Below, in pieces: positions 1 through 11,309 of a DNA stretch of 64,000 nt. This DNA is from Coriolopsis trogii (Eukaryota > Basidiomycota > Agaricomycetes > Polyporales > Polyporaceae). The notes under the pieces are model-generated. The model was not told where the DNA came from. It saw nothing but the letters and a program-made list of their open reading frames with translations, and searched no databases. The DNA is taken from NCBI GenBank assembly GCA_020543525.1, contig JAHYIO010000004.1, positions 2,294,001-2,358,000 of the forward strand. Reading direction: 5' to 3'. Position numbers and translations under genes: made by a program. How positions within the stretch are numbered: position 1 is the first letter of the stretch; every line of letters begins with the position of its first letter.

Positions 1-111
1 AGACAAACATAGGAGTTTATTTGAATTGAAGACAAGTTCTCCAGTCTTACGAGACTATACTATTTGTACTTATGAGGGGTTTATGAGGGGTTGGCGAGGG
101 TGGCGCTAAAC

Positions 112-714
112 TCAGAACGGAAATATAGTCGATGTATACGTCGTCGCATGTCCGTCTGGAAGGGTGGTGGTCACCACTGTCGGGATCGGCGAGTCGTAGG
201 TGATCGTCAACGTCGTCGCATGGCCCTCGACAGACGTCGTGCGCGTCGTGACCCAATTGGGGCTCGGACCCCCAGCCGAAGACGGGCTGACGATACAGCC
301 TGGGGGCGGAGAGGGAGATGTGTACGTCGCCGGCTTCCCGTCGATGGTGGTCGTGACGACAGTCGGTGTCGGAGAGTTGTACGTGATGGTCACTGTGGCT
401 GGTGGACTGTCGACCGTGACTACCGAGACGGCGCACGAGTTCGTGACGACCGGTGGGGTACCGGTAGGGGGCGGGAATGTCACGGTCGGCCACGGGTCAC
501 TAATGGCCGTGATCGTGGTCGGCTTGCCATCGATGGTCGTAGTGATCGTAGTGAGGTAGAGGGGGTGCGGAGCTTCGACACCAAACGGCACTGCCATAGC
601 TGAAGCGGAGGCAACTCGAAGTCAGTATGACAAGTCGACTCCGGAGATGCATGAGAGAAACGTACCTAGCCCAGCGAGGGCAGCAGCTAGCAGAGCTTGA
701 CCGGTAAAGTTCAT
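112..714 (-). CDS. Small secreted Ser/Thr-rich repeat protein (gene 1)
   Basis: Two exons: 666-714 (49 nt) and 112-599, joined over a 66-bp GT-AG intron; 178 aa. The first exon encodes an N-terminal signal peptide (MNFTGQALLAAALAGLA) and ends after one base of a codon. The mature part is almost wholly Thr/Ser/Pro/Val and repeats a motif of the type TTTIDGKPTTIT four times with variations (TTTIDGKPATYT, TTSVEGHATTLT, TTTLPDGHATTYT). No enzyme domain is visible. Such proteins are usually heavily O-mannosylated wall or secreted proteins; that is family knowledge, not shown here. No GPI-attachment tail is obvious. It is the first of three minus-strand genes of this kind, all with the same leader-exon layout. 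Function unknown. Confidence 0.72.
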
Positions 715-1740
715 CACCGCCGCTAATTGTGAGCAGCAGTTCCGGGGGTGCGCCCAATGAAAGTGCAGGAAACTGCTGAGGGCAAATAAGTCGACATCTG
801 TACCATTCGTGCCTTTATGCTTGAAATCAGTGGGCACCCGAACAGTCTAGATCAAATGGTGGGCGCCCGCGACTGGCCTTTCGAGCTCGAACTGACGACA
901 TGTGCACAGGGGTTTACGCGGTCTCGCTGTGGTCTTGTGTGTGTCGCCAAGAGACAGCTTGGGAACAGGAAGAAAACCCGAGCCTGAAATTGAGCAAGGA
1001 GACGTCTTCAGGATCTGGATTAGATGTTCCGGAAGAAGAGCGTGAGATGCCATTATACCCGCACAATATGCTATGCGTTGGCAGGTTCGACGTCTCCACC
1101 GTACAATCTGGTAAATCTCCGGGACGGAGCCCGACGAATCAACGGGCATCTCCCGAACCTGACCGATGAAGCAGAAACATCAAATCAAATGTTTAGCACA
1201 CATTCACACCGTCCAGGGAAGTACTGTACCAGGACTGGGCAACCTGCCAGCTGAGGTATCGGCAAGTATGACCTCGAATACACTTGGTGCCTGGAAGGGG
1301 CGGGATTGTTTCGATGATCAGAGCAGGGAAGTTCAAGCGACAAAAGAGCGAAGATGATGGGAGCAAGAGAATTTCATACTACTCGCGACAGCGTGTCCTC
1401 GACGCGTGACCGTGTACGGAATGTCGCACTAGTGTTTCATCTGCGCTCTCGCCCGGGCGAGACCCTTTGCGCTAGAACTCCCGATCCTAGCCCTAGCAGG
1501 CCGCTCTCTGAGCTATGCCTCGTAGGGACGGCCTTCTGTATCAGTCAATAGGTAGTACGCGGCATAACATTCCGCAAAAGAACACAAGTCCAATGTCCTA
1601 TGCAATATAACAGTCAAAGAGTCCACGACGCTCCTCAACCGTCACCTAGTATCCGAGGCTGTTGAGCGTGTCAGCCGACGAAGGAACAAGTTCGGACCAG
1701 GACTTACGTAGGTCTCAGGTCGCCATACTTGGTCAAGTAC
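715..1740. other. Intergenic, no supported gene
   Basis: About 1 kb between secreted genes 1 and 2. Only short overlapping open frames on both strands with no recognisable domain. It should hold the promoter of gene 1 and the 3' end of gene 2. I see no convincing repeat. Confidence 0.5.
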
Positions 1741-2700
1741 TCAATAGACATCGCTGGTGTTGAAGAACGCGCTGGTCGGGTAGGCCTTGGTCGTCGACGG
1801 GGCGGTACCCGACGCATACACAGTCGAGGAGTCCACGACGGTGTAGTTGGCAGTAACACTGGGCTTGACGGTAAAGGACTCGGATGCGGCGGGGAGTGTA
1901 CTGCTAACGGTGATGACGGTGCCCGAGACGGTGGGGGAGTGGTCGTTGACGGTGCCGCTTGGGTAAACAGGATTGGCGACACTAGTGGTACCCCACGGGT
2001 ACTCGACGGAGCCACTCGCCGTGTGAGTGCAGGGCCGGGCGGATTCGGTTCCACTGGCAGAGCCCCAACTCCACGAGTAGTCGGTTGTGCTACTCACGTG
2101 GGTGGTAGAGTGAACGACTGAGTCGGTGGTGGTGGTGCCCCATGGGTATTCAACCGAACCGACTGAAGTAGTACCCCATGGATACTGCACAGTGCCGCTG
2201 GCCGTAGCGGCGTCGGTGGTGGTGGTGCCCCACGGGTACTCAACCGAGCCACTTGCCGTGTGAGTGCAAGGCCGAGCGGATTCGGTTGCGCTGGCAGAGC
2301 CCCAACTCCACGAGTGCTCAGCCGTGCTACTCACTCGTGTCGTAGAGTACACGACCGAGTCGGTGGTAGTGGTGCCCCATGAGTATTTCACCGTGCCGAC
2401 TGAGGTAGTACCCCACGGATGTTCCACTGTGCCGCTAGCGGTAGCCGTCCCGTTTCCAAAAGCGGAGCCCTCGACAGATGAGTTGGCCGTCGGGTATGCG
2501 CCAGGGACAGGGAGCGTCTCTGAGGGAAACCAGGTGTGCTTGACAGTGCCAGTGGAAGACACGAAGGTAGAGTCAGAGAGTGGGACGGCGATACCTGCAG
2601 TGATTGATGGTTCAATATGATGCAGGACGAAAGAAATGACAGGATACGTACCGCGAGAGATGAAGAAGCCAGCGAGAACCAAGTTGGCAAGGAGAATCAT
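1741..2700 (-). CDS. Secreted Ser/Thr-rich protein with long tandem repeats (gene 2)
   Basis: Two exons: 2652-2700 (49 nt) and 1741-2594, with a 57-bp GT-AG intron; 300 aa. The intron length is divisible by three, so the frame also reads through it, but the splice signals (GTACGT, CTGCAG) and the match to genes 1 and 3 favour removal. The leader MILLANLVLAGFFISRG is a signal peptide. The body has repeats of roughly 70 residues containing VEYPWGTTTTDSVV, HSWSWGSASATESARP and CTHTASG, present about twice with shorter partial copies. Trp, Cys and Tyr recur at fixed places, unlike gene 1. No catalytic domain is seen; probably a cell-surface or secreted structural protein. Confidence 0.72.
   Translation of the reverse strand: MILLANLVLAGFFISRGTYPVISFVLHHIEPSITAGIAVPLSDSTFVSSTGTVKHTWFPSETLPVPGAYPTANSSVEGSAFGNGTATASGTVEHPWGTTSVGTVKYSWGTTTTDSVVYSTTRVSSTAEHSWSWGSASATESARPCTHTASGSVEYPWGTTTTDAATASGTVQYPWGTTSVGSVEYPWGTTTTDSVVHSTTHVSSTTDYSWSWGSASGTESARPCTHTASGSVEYPWGTTSVANPVYPSGTVNDHSPTVSGTVITVSSTLPAASESFTVKPSVTANYTVVDSSTVYASGTAPSTTKAYPTSAFFNTSDVY
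1990..2430 (-). repeat. Coding tandem repeats in gene 2
   Basis: Two long imperfect units plus partial ones encode WSWGSAS...CTHTASGSVEYPWGTT. The units remain nearly identical at DNA level, so recent unequal exchange or slippage is likely and copy number may vary between strains. Confidence 0.6.
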
Positions 2701-2781
2701 CGCGGTAGTCGAAGGAAAAGAGAGCGTGCTGAGACTGCAGAGTTGAATCGGGATGGAGACCGATCTACATTCCTCCCTGTC

Positions 2782-2787
2782 TTATAA
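2782..2787 (-). promoter_or_regulatory. TATA-like box of secreted gene 2
   Basis: TATAAG on the minus strand, about 82 bp before the start codon at 2,700, a spacing also seen upstream of gene 3. Inferred from motif and position only. Confidence 0.4.
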
Positions 2788-3504
2788 CTTGAGGGGAGGA
2801 GGCCAGCGGTGGCCGAGCGCGGAAATTGTGCGAACAGGAACAGAACATGACGATAGACTCATGTCCGCGCACTCAAATGCTACGGCCAACGGTGCCATGG
2901 ATCGTAGCCGTAGATCTCCTGCGCAGCTTCGACAGCTTCGGTGCTGCCGTGAAGGCATCTTGGATGTCAAAACTCGCGTCTGTTGAGCACCTGACTGTTA
3001 ATTGAGACCTTGGTTCAACCGCAAGTTTGTTCATTGCTCACCTCGTCATTGACATGAGTTTTGTGCGTTGCAGCTTAAGATCTGCGCGAGAGAGGGGACG
3101 ATGTGTGGCAATCGTAACGAGGCTCACCCAGGGTACCTCAATCTGCGGTGATGAGGTTGGAAGTCAGTCATGTCGTTGACCGCCTTGTACAGCCTCCAGA
3201 GCCGATGGTGGAAGGCCAAGGCGGACAACTTCATTCAATATACGGGTAAGATGGGAGCGTAGCGACACAGCACAAGAAGGTTCGGCATATCCCGAACTGG
3301 ATGTTGGTCTTTGTATGCTTCCATGGTATGCTTTGTTGCCTCTTCCGGAACCACCTTCCGTCCCTTCCGACATTTGCCTGTGCTGCACAGCCTGTGTGCA
3401 GTCAAACTCATGGGTACGTGCACGGATAGTTGCGGAGATGATGGGAAACATAAGTCTGATAATGAACTATGTACCAGCAGACCGCACTGCTACAATGGGA
3501 CAAT

Positions 3505-3540
3505 AAAGTCCCCAAGGTTTATTCAACCTGGGACTTTTTT
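3505..3540. repeat. Short perfect-arm hairpin
   Basis: AAAGTCCCC-AAGGTT and AACCTGGGACTTT form facing arms around a 4-6 nt loop, followed by a T run. It lies between genes 2 and 3. It may be a terminator-like structure or a small MITE remnant; nothing more can be said from the sequence. Confidence 0.4.
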
Positions 3541-3957
3541 GTCCGATTGTATACTATGGCTCCACTTTGACCGTTGACGTGCACAGAACACTCAGCCCAA
3601 AATCAGCCTCCCGCGCCGGACGGTACTGCCTTTCAAGCTTGGCTTCAGTACTGGCAGATTGACCGTGATAGAGCAATAACGCTGTCGGACGGCCCAACAA
3701 TAGCATTGGATCAAGTATATACTCGACTCGAAACACGAGCGCGCGTCAAGTTGCACTTCATTACTATCGAAGATTGAACACATAACGATCGTCCGGGAAT
3801 AACATGCAAATGAATGTCCGTAGTTCCAAATCACAGCCATCTCAACTTAAACATTCCAGGACACATGGATCGGCTCCTGGCATAGGTATGTTCATCTCTG
3901 AAACAGTGAGTTAGAATGTGACCATATGCGAAGCTGCAACATGCGAACGACGCTCAC

Positions 3958-4655
3958 CTAGGCTGCAGTGGTCGTCGGGACTGTGCCAACACTCGAAACT
4001 GTGGTAGTCGGCACGGCGTCAGGGCTGGACGAACCCGGAAAGAACACCGAGGTGACGACCCCAGTTGTGGAAGGTACGTGGTCGAAGATGGAGGTCACGA
4101 CGCCCGTCGATGCACTGGGCACAGACGTGAACACAGAGGACACGCTACCCGTCGAGTCCGGGATGGAGGTGAATACGGAAGTGACGGCTCCCGTAGAATC
4201 GGGGATGGAGGTGAACACAGAAGTCACAGCTCCCGTGGAATCAGGGATGGAGGTGAAAACGGAAGTCACGACGCCCGTTGAATCGGGGATGGAGGTGAAA
4301 ACAGAGGAGACAACGCCGGCCGAGGCAGGGTCGGGGAAGAAGACAGAAGACACGATGCCGGTGGACTGGGGGGCCACAGAGGTGACGACGCTCGAGACAA
4401 TACCTCCAGCGGTGGTAGTGGCGTGTCCAGCGTGCCCACCCGTCGGAGGGTCAATGGTCCACACTTCCGTTGTCGGCTGGCCGCCCCTGCTCGTCGTGAT
4501 AGTGGTCACGTAGTTCGGGTGAAGTCGTTCATGCGGGCGAGCGATGCCTGAAGAGCGGTATTCGGTTGAGATCTAGGACGGTGGTAATGCACTGAATGGC
4601 ACTTACCGCTTGCAACGAAGAGCGCAGCCAGAACAAAGTTACGGAGCGAGAACAT
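3958..4655 (-). CDS. Secreted protein with 15-residue tandem repeats (gene 3)
   Basis: Two exons: 4607-4655 (49 nt) and 3958-4547, with a 59-bp GT-AG intron; 212 aa. The leader MFSLRNFVLAALFVASG is a signal peptide split after the first base of a Gly codon, exactly as in genes 1 and 2. After a short stretch (ARPHERLHPNYVTTITTS) the body is made of a 15-residue repeat, TSVFTSIPDSTGAV, in about five good copies and several degenerate ones. Short hydrophobic steps (VVTSVF) alternate with Ser/Pro turns. No enzyme motif, no Cys framework. Likely a secreted or wall-associated repeat protein; function unknown. Confidence 0.72.
4040..4375 (-). repeat. 45-bp coding minisatellite in gene 3
   Basis: A 45-bp unit encoding TSVFTSIPDSTG(A/V)V is repeated head to tail. 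The central three copies are nearly identical; the outer ones diverge, as expected for a repeat that expands in the middle. Confidence 0.65.
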
Positions 4656-5895
4656 AGTTGGAATCGTAGTCGATGAGGGGAAGAAAACGAGAGGAAGAAG
4701 CGTGCAAGGATAACTAGAGTGGAACGCACCCCTCAAGGCTTTATAGCCTCACGTTTCCCCTTGTGGCAATGCGAGAGTCGTTCGCGATCCCAGCCTGAGT
4801 AGCACCAACGCAGTACCCATGTCTCCATGGGGTTAGGAAGACGGGGACCTGGGCGGCAATCAGGCGCAGTCATTCATCGCTGCAAGAGACCGGTAGAGCA
4901 GTGCACGGGAGGTGGGGTTGAGGGTGTGGCAAGGCCTTCCGCAGACTTTTCGAAGCCGCAGCTTGCGGCCCCACGCGTAGGGCCCCTTCTAGACATAAAG
5001 CACCTGCTTTGGCAATCAAAAATCAGATACGTAGATCACAGTACGCAGAGAAGTCAAGACAATAAGCCAATTCAACGTCAACACCGATGATCTTCCAGAA
5101 GACGGACTGGGATGCCAGCAGTAGTAGTACTGCGGCCAGTGTAATCGTTGTTGCGTTGAGGATCTTTGAAAAGCCCAAAGAGCAGTCGGTCTCAAAGCAA
5201 GCAATCGGGCGTTCGCATAATTCGCATCCTCCGAGTCGTCGAGAGGCCCGCTGGGAAATCGGTTGGGTCGCATAGCTGAGTCGGCAGCTTGGAACATGGT
5301 GAGGAGGCGAGACGCCCGAAAAACTGATTCTAAGCAGTTGCCTTTTTGAGGTCCAACCCCATCTAGACGCGCATCCACGGGAACGGAAACTCGGACGCAT
5401 TGCGCTGATCCTCCCGCGCTGCTCTCTCACTACCACCGTGTGATGTCCGCGCAAACGATCCAGTCTCTCTCGACGGCGTCCGCCTTTTGTATTGTATTGA
5501 TTCGTCTTCTGTCTTGGCTCCGGCACAGTACTTGCTTCTCCGGGATCCCCATACGAGTACAAACAAGTAGTCGCAAGCCTGAGAGTGCTATGGATAAGTA
5601 TTGATGGCGCTTTGCGCAGGCAATTACAACACTCGACCGGGACCATATACTTATTCTACGCGTCCGAGAGCCATCAGGGCACGGAAGCGGGTTCTCCCGA
5701 CTTCAACACTTATGAGGGCGTTGGCGAGCTCGAGGCGCTGCGAGCACGCATCATTCTACTACCTCTTTCACCCGGAGCGCATACACAGGACGAATGGTCC
5801 ATCACTGCGGCCATACCCCATGCACAACCAGTGCACTCACACCAACAGCGCGCCTGTGAGCAGCTGGAAGTGGTACGCATCGTGCGCCCTCTCTA
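4656..5895. other. Intergenic, no confident gene
   Basis: Upstream region of gene 3 plus about 1 kb more. A minus-strand frame around 5,020-5,170 contains a hydrophobic stretch (TLAAVLLLLASQSVFW) that could be a membrane segment, but no start, splice pattern or homologous family convinces me. The 3' flank of the FunK1 pseudogene begins near 5,890. Confidence 0.35.
4739..4746 (-). promoter_or_regulatory. TATA-like box of secreted gene 3
   Basis: CTATAAAG on the minus strand, about 84 bp before the start codon at 4,655. Confidence 0.45.
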
Positions 5896-7925
5896 TCAAT
5901 CCCCTCGTTTGACACCAGCGTGCCACACAGACGGCGCACTGCCCTCCTCGAGTGAGATGTCGCCCGGGTAGCGCGCCCTCCCTTCCTCCCCGCACCAGTC
6001 AAAGTCGATCAGCATCACGCCGTCGCCCACCAGGAGCACGTTCGGCGTGCGCAGGTCCCCAAAGACAAAGCCGTTGGCGTGCAGCGCCGTGACGGCGCAC
6101 TTGAGCGACTCGATGTGGGCCGAGCCCCGCAGGATGCCCGCGACCGCCTGACCGTGCACGTAGTCCATCACGACGACCCACATCCCGACCGAGTCCACAA
6201 AGTCACAGAACCACAATTGCAGTGCCTGAGGCGGCTTTGCCTCCGCGAGTAGCTCATGCCCCGCCTTACCGTACGCAGGCGTAAACTTGACAACAACGTC
6301 CCAGACTTTGGTGCCGCTCTTCGCCTCCGCGACGAAGACTGCCTTCACAGGGTACTCCACCGCCAACCGACTCTTGTAGGTAGGTGAGTGAGACTTCCTT
6401 GCCGTCCTTGCCCTTGTATCTGTCGAAGTGAGGGCTGATTATAGCAGATGATTGCAGAGCGTGCCGTGCCCCAGTGGATGAGCGACCAGGGCGTCCAGGC
6501 ATAACGCCAACAGAGCCCGAGTGCGGGCTGTGAACGGTCATCACCTTGATGATATCAGCGTGAAGGCCATCCAGCTCCTTGAGACACGTCCGCAACGCAT
6601 AGAACAGTCGCGCTACGCGCCAACCCGCATCGTCGAGCATCGAGCGCCCGTTGGAGTTCGGACAAGGGACGATGGAGATCGGGTCGCAAAGGTTTTGCGG
6701 GACAGCAGCACTTGTCACGCATAGATCGAGCCTAGCAATCAAACCATGGTCCATGAGCATCGCGAGCGCACAGATGCATGCACGACTCACCTGATCCGAC
6801 GAGTAATAAGGAACGTACATGTTTTCAGCCTGGGCGTTCGGGTCGCACTGCCCTTCCCCGATCTCGGACTTGAGCTCGTGCACTCCAATAAGGGGTCTGA
6901 AACCATCGGGCGTCTCCACAGTAGCAAACACCGCTCCATCAGAAGTAAAGCGGCCTGCGCTGACCGACATGGTCTTCGAGTCGAGGATGGTCTGGTGTAC
7001 CCCTGCATTCATCGAGGACGACAGCTGAAACCTACGCAGGAAGTCGTCGCTGTGGTAAGCAGCAGCCTGTGTGGTGAAGGTCTGTGCTGTGTCTAACTTG
7101 GCATGGGTGATGGCACGAGGTTCTTGTACGTACTTTTGGAAGTTGGCGAATGCGGTATGGTAGATGGTCATGGGTGGGCCTGTCAGCTCGAGGGGACGGC
7201 CGTCGTACACTGCGTCTATCCGTGATGTTGTCTGAGTTCTCAACTGCTGTTGAAGAGTAGCTCCACTTGATGGGGAGTTCCGATTGTGCGCAGCAGCAAT
7301 CTGTTCGCGATCTGACGACAGGTCAGACGCAAGACCCTAAGTATCAACTTACTGAAAACTGTAGACTGAGGGATCTGCCCCTGGGACTCGTTCACTTCTT
7401 GGACGCTAGAAAGAGCTAAGGTAGAATGCGAGGATGCCTTGACAACTGAGGCGACGTGGTAAGTGAGTTGTTGAATGTTGCATTACCTTGGACGCACTCG
7501 AACAAACAGCCACTAATCGCTCCAATTCCTCCATGTCCCAATCTCCGGACGCCTCCCAATCTGCATGATCCTCGAGGTAGGCCGAGGTGATGACGTCGTA
7601 GCTCGCTCTCATGTCCTGGTCGTGGGTTTGTGGGGGACGAATGTTGTCATGAAGCTACACCGACGTGAGATGAGACGACGCAGGATGAGCGTATTGGAGG
7701 ACTGGACAAGCCACGTCTTGACTAACCTAATAGAAATAAACAATCAACTCGTCGTCTGGACGGATGATTTGGCGGTTTGCCAGCATCTTCAATCTCTCGC
7801 GGGCTTGCTCTCTCCTTCACCGTCGACATGGACTGATGTTCGCCAGGGTTGTGTGGGACTTTAGCTGAGAAGATGTATTCATATTTGTCGGAGTCGGCGA
7901 GGAGCACTGGAAATTCAAATTGCAT
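5896..7925 (-). pseudogene. FunK1-type protein kinase, disrupted
   Basis: Minus-strand remains of a basidiomycete FunK1-type kinase. The N-terminal part starts with MQFEFPVLLADSDKYEY near 7,925; a middle part contains ELKSEIGEGQCDP, the conserved strand of the family; the C-terminal part has the catalytic loop HANGFVFGDLRTPNVLL and the metal-binding LIDFDWCGEEGRARYPGDI, both well kept. The gene is broken: a one-base frameshift near 7,800, an in-frame TAG at 7,727-7,729 just before an intron where the family continues, a poorly fitting middle segment around 6,700-6,780, and another frameshift near 6,370 between EVSLTYLQES and RLAVEYPVKAVF. Introns are otherwise recognisable. Sequencing error could explain one lesion, hardly all. 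Probably a recent pseudogene. Confidence 0.72.
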
Positions 7926-8215
7926 GCTAGGAGAGAGATGGCTGTGGTCTGAGGTCAATGTTACCGGAGGAGGAGGAGGAGCGTATATTCGATAAGCGCT
8001 TCACAGCACACGTGATCAGTCCCGTATCTGACCGTGCCATGAGGACCGCTCATCTCGAGTCGGATTCCTCTTAGATACCCAGTCCGACAGACTAACTCTT
8101 ACTCTGTAACTTCCCGGTGGGATCGTTCTGCACGCTGGTTAGGATGGGCAACGTCTGCGAGGTCCATCCTGTTAGTTCGTATTTGTTGTGTTACGACATG
8201 CCTGTGGAACGTGGG

Positions 8216-8221
8216 TATAAG
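8216..8221 (+). promoter_or_regulatory. TATA-like box of kinase-like D
   Basis: TATAAG lies about 75 bp before the proposed start at 8,294, which supports the short first exon. Confidence 0.45.
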
Positions 8222-8293
8222 TACACGGTCCGGAGCTCTTTGTATGCACCATATCACGCTCTGCTCTGCGCATCGTATTGCCACACTTCGTGC

Positions 8294-9333
8294 ATGTCTG
8301 ATATCCCTCAGTCAAAGCCTCTGCTGGTTAGTCTCCTTCATGCCAATAGGGATCCGGTTTGTACAGTCTGCGCAAATGCTAATAACCGTATGACGGTGTC
8401 TTGTAGGGCTTGCATACCGTCAAATGCTTGATAATCCACAAGCTCACAGCAAGCAACGACGGAAAACATAGGACCGTGGTCATTAATCGCGACAACTATC
8501 CGGTTGAGACAAGCATAATCAAATGTTCTAAAGCCAATACATTCTATCAACCTGAGCCCCAGAGCGCGCCTCCCCTGCCACCTGTGCCACCAGACAACGA
8601 GCGCATCACACTAGAGCTGTCTCTGGGCAATCCCATCAATTGCGGATCCCGCCACTCGGTATACAATGTGAACGTGTTGAATTCTTCTTCCATTCCGTAC
8701 GCCGTTCCTCCCCTAGTTCTCAAAGTTTCAGGGGAAATCGAAGGCCGGCAATTGGCGCAGGAGGCGGGGATGTACGAGTTTCTTCACTCGCTGCAAGGTG
8801 TTGTCATACCAAGGTTCTATGGCTGGTTTAGCTGTAGCTTCGACCTGTTAAAGGGTGTTGTTATACCGTGGTACCCGAAGGTCAAGTTTCCTCGAGACCC
8901 CGAGACGTTCGACCGGTTCAGGATGCCAAACTCTCGTGCAAGCTTGAACGTACTTCTCATTGAGAAAGTAGGCGAGGAAGTGGACGATCTCCCCAGCGAG
9001 TGCTGGGATCAGTTCGAGTACGTCATCTATTCACCTCCCGAGTATTAACGTGCTCATAGTGCTTCACGTAGGCAAGACCTGGTTGACATGAACAAAGACT
9101 TGGCCTTCCTCGGAGTGTGCTATGCCGATTGGCGGTTGCCGAACGTTCTGTACACACCAAAGGTTCCTCCAGAGCTTGAAGGAATGCCATCTCCATCGGC
9201 GAATCGGGCGTATAGTTACAGGATCATTGACTTGGAGGACGCTGTGAGGACGAACATGACACCGCGTCAAATAATTTCAGAAACTGCAATTGCGATCCAA
9301 ATGATGGTGAACCATGTCAAAAGTTACAATTAG
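8294..9333 (+). CDS. Kinase-like protein D
   Basis: Three exons: 8294-8326, 8407-9017, 9072-9333; 301 aa, phases consistent throughout. The 11-codon first exon (MSDIPQSKPLL) has the same length as in gene E. The body fits a divergent protein-kinase fold: PPLVLKVSGEIEGRQLAQEA (VLK lysine), HSLQGVVIPRFYGWF, LNVLLIEKVG (hinge), then CYADWRLPNVLY as catalytic loop and YRIIDLED in place of DFG. The His of HxD is replaced by Tyr, but Asp and Asn remain. It is one of five related loci (A-E) here, about 48-60% alike by eye. Cytoplasmic location is expected, as no signal peptide is seen. Substrate unknown; it could be a small-molecule kinase or a pseudokinase. Confidence 0.8.
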
Positions 9334-9679
9334 GAGATCCACGCTCTTGCATGTATGCTACTATAGTCTCAACGTCCACTTGAATACACAAGAGCAGACT
9401 CCGAAGGGTCTCAGCTCTGCATGCATTGGAAGTTCACTAGTTTGCGTGCCGGTTACACTTGTCCTCCGTTTCTGATGCGGACCGTCAGAAGGCACACCTG
9501 CTGAGGCAGATGCGTCTGTCATCCTAGCACGCCGCATGTCAGCGTAGCGCGTTGGATCATCTTTCCTCACATTACCACGAAGGGCCGATCAGAAAAGGGC
9601 ATCCTTAATCCCTGGGTTCATACTCATCTTCAACATTATCTTGGAATACCGGGAGAAAGCGAGCAGTTAAATAGTTATT
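9334..9679. other. Intergenic, nothing recognised
   Basis: Short spacer between kinase-like D and the remnant of the HET gene. Only short frames without a family signature. Confidence 0.4.
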
Positions 9680-11309
9680 GGTGCAGCCGGCACGCAAGAC
9701 TACGCCATCTTCTTGCTGAGTATAATTGATCAGTTTCGACACCGAGGCCCACCTTGGCAAAGAACGGCAACATACCTGCGCACCTGCTGATGCACAGCAG
9801 CCAGCATCGACTTCACAACATTCCATTTCGTTTACGCAGCTGAATTACCACTAGCCCGCCCGTTCCAGCCCACTTCCAACGTCTCGCTAGAGAGATCAGC
9901 CACCTCAACTAGCACCTCATTCTCGAGCTCGATGTTCACGGCTTACAGGACCCCACCGCTAGCACGGGCATCCGTTAGACGCGCCTCCCAAGGGCTGATT
10001 GTCATCTTCACAGTCTTACTTGTAAGCCACGGAAAGCGCATCTGCCTGCTTGTTCGACCAGACTGCGGGTCGAGCTCCATCCACTGGTCCAAATGCGTCT
10101 CCTTACACCAGTAGCACGGACGTGATGCCGCACCCATATCCGTCTCGTTCTCGCCTGTTCCCGAGTCCCCGAGGCCTCCCGAACCTCGGGGACTGATGGC
10201 ATTTGACCACCACATGCGAGCGAACCAGCAGGAATCGACTCGGGCCCACATGTGTCGGAAGGCGACGTACGGCTGGTCCGCGGCGCCGTTCGCCTGCGCA
10301 TTCGAGAGGGTGCTGACGGGGCGCAGACAAGATGCGACCCGGACGCAGAACGCCTCTAGCGAGACGCATGCGTGAATATCGCTTCGAGGACGTCGTTGGG
10401 ACCGAGCGGCACCCCGCCATAGCGCTGATTGAGCAGGGCGCAGTCCGACGTGAACCCGAGCTTGGCGAGACGGGCGAACATGTAAGGCGGGAAGAAGAGC
10501 CGGCAGGGGGTTAGGAACGGGCGGGCGGTGAGGGACGTCGAGAATCCGCGCAGATCTGCGAACCCGAACGATTGCTCGTGGTAGACGAGGTAGACTTCTC
10601 TCCAGGTGAGAACGAACGTCCGGGAGGGGGACGCAGAGACAAGGTCCGGTTGGGTCGCGAGGTCGATGCGGACGTAGCGAGCGGCTTCGTAAAGGGGATA
10701 TGGTCTGTCGATCTCGTGGTGGATGGTATGCACGCCGATGCGGTACAGAGGAACGCCGCCCATGTGTTCTTGCTGGGAGAGCAGGAGTCCGATGACGCTG
10801 CCCTCGGAAGTCTGACAGGCTAGGATGGCGACGGCCATAGATGTATCGTCGTCCTGCACCTGATGATGGGGAGCCGAGCGCGCACTCCATAGCTTGTGAC
10901 GGTGAACTCCGGGACTTCATGAGGCGGAGAGAGAGCTCTATTGAGTATAATCGCCTGCAGCCTGCGTTAGCGATGTCGGACATGAGTAGTATGATTCACG
11001 TACCTCGGGTTGCGTTCCGTTGAGGGCTGCCAGACTGACCTCTGCGGCGACGCCTAGCTGTCGGATCGACATCGATTGCACCTCAGCCGATGCGTGGAAT
11101 GCCTGCGGTCCCGGAGCGCATAACACTTGAGACATAGGGTCGGTCTCTGTATGAATAGCCTTGCGTGGGTAGTTCGTCCACGGGGCATGATCTTTCGGTT
11201 TAGCAACCGACACCGAGTGTCTCAGTCCCCACACGAACAGCGTATGGTCGGGGGATTGCTTCATGATCTCCTCCTGTAGCCACCTAAATGCCCTGCGGCC
11301 CTCGCCGTA
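9680..11309 (-). pseudogene. HET protein, C-terminal fragment (left copy)
   Basis: This minus-strand segment matches the HET gene at 55.86-58.15 kb from the GEGRRAFRWLQEEIMKQ block to the 3' end, including both introns. The HET domain proper is absent: sequence identity stops abruptly at 11,307-11,309, where it joins the 5' end of a kinase-like B copy. Further lesions: loss of one G near 10,375 shifts the frame after FTHA, and a TAC to TAA change ends the next frame at 9,943-9,945. At the site where the right copy lost a base (its position about 57,277) this copy still has the intact frame (YHEQSFGFADLRGFS). Cannot make a functional HET protein. Confidence 0.8.

Larger units (their letters stand above)
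2701..3957. other. Intergenic, no supported gene
   Basis: About 1.25 kb holding the upstream region of gene 2 and the 3' flank of gene 3. Open frames are short and show no family resemblance. The only structure seen is a short hairpin near 3,505-3,540, listed separately. Confidence 0.45.

Noticed and set aside
112..603. Plus-strand frames opposite secreted genes 1-3
   Set aside because: Antisense shadows of strongly biased Thr/Ser codons; no splice structure or signal peptide.
5016..5646. Minus-strand frame with a hydrophobic helix
   Set aside because: No start, intron or family support; a membrane-like stretch alone is weak evidence.
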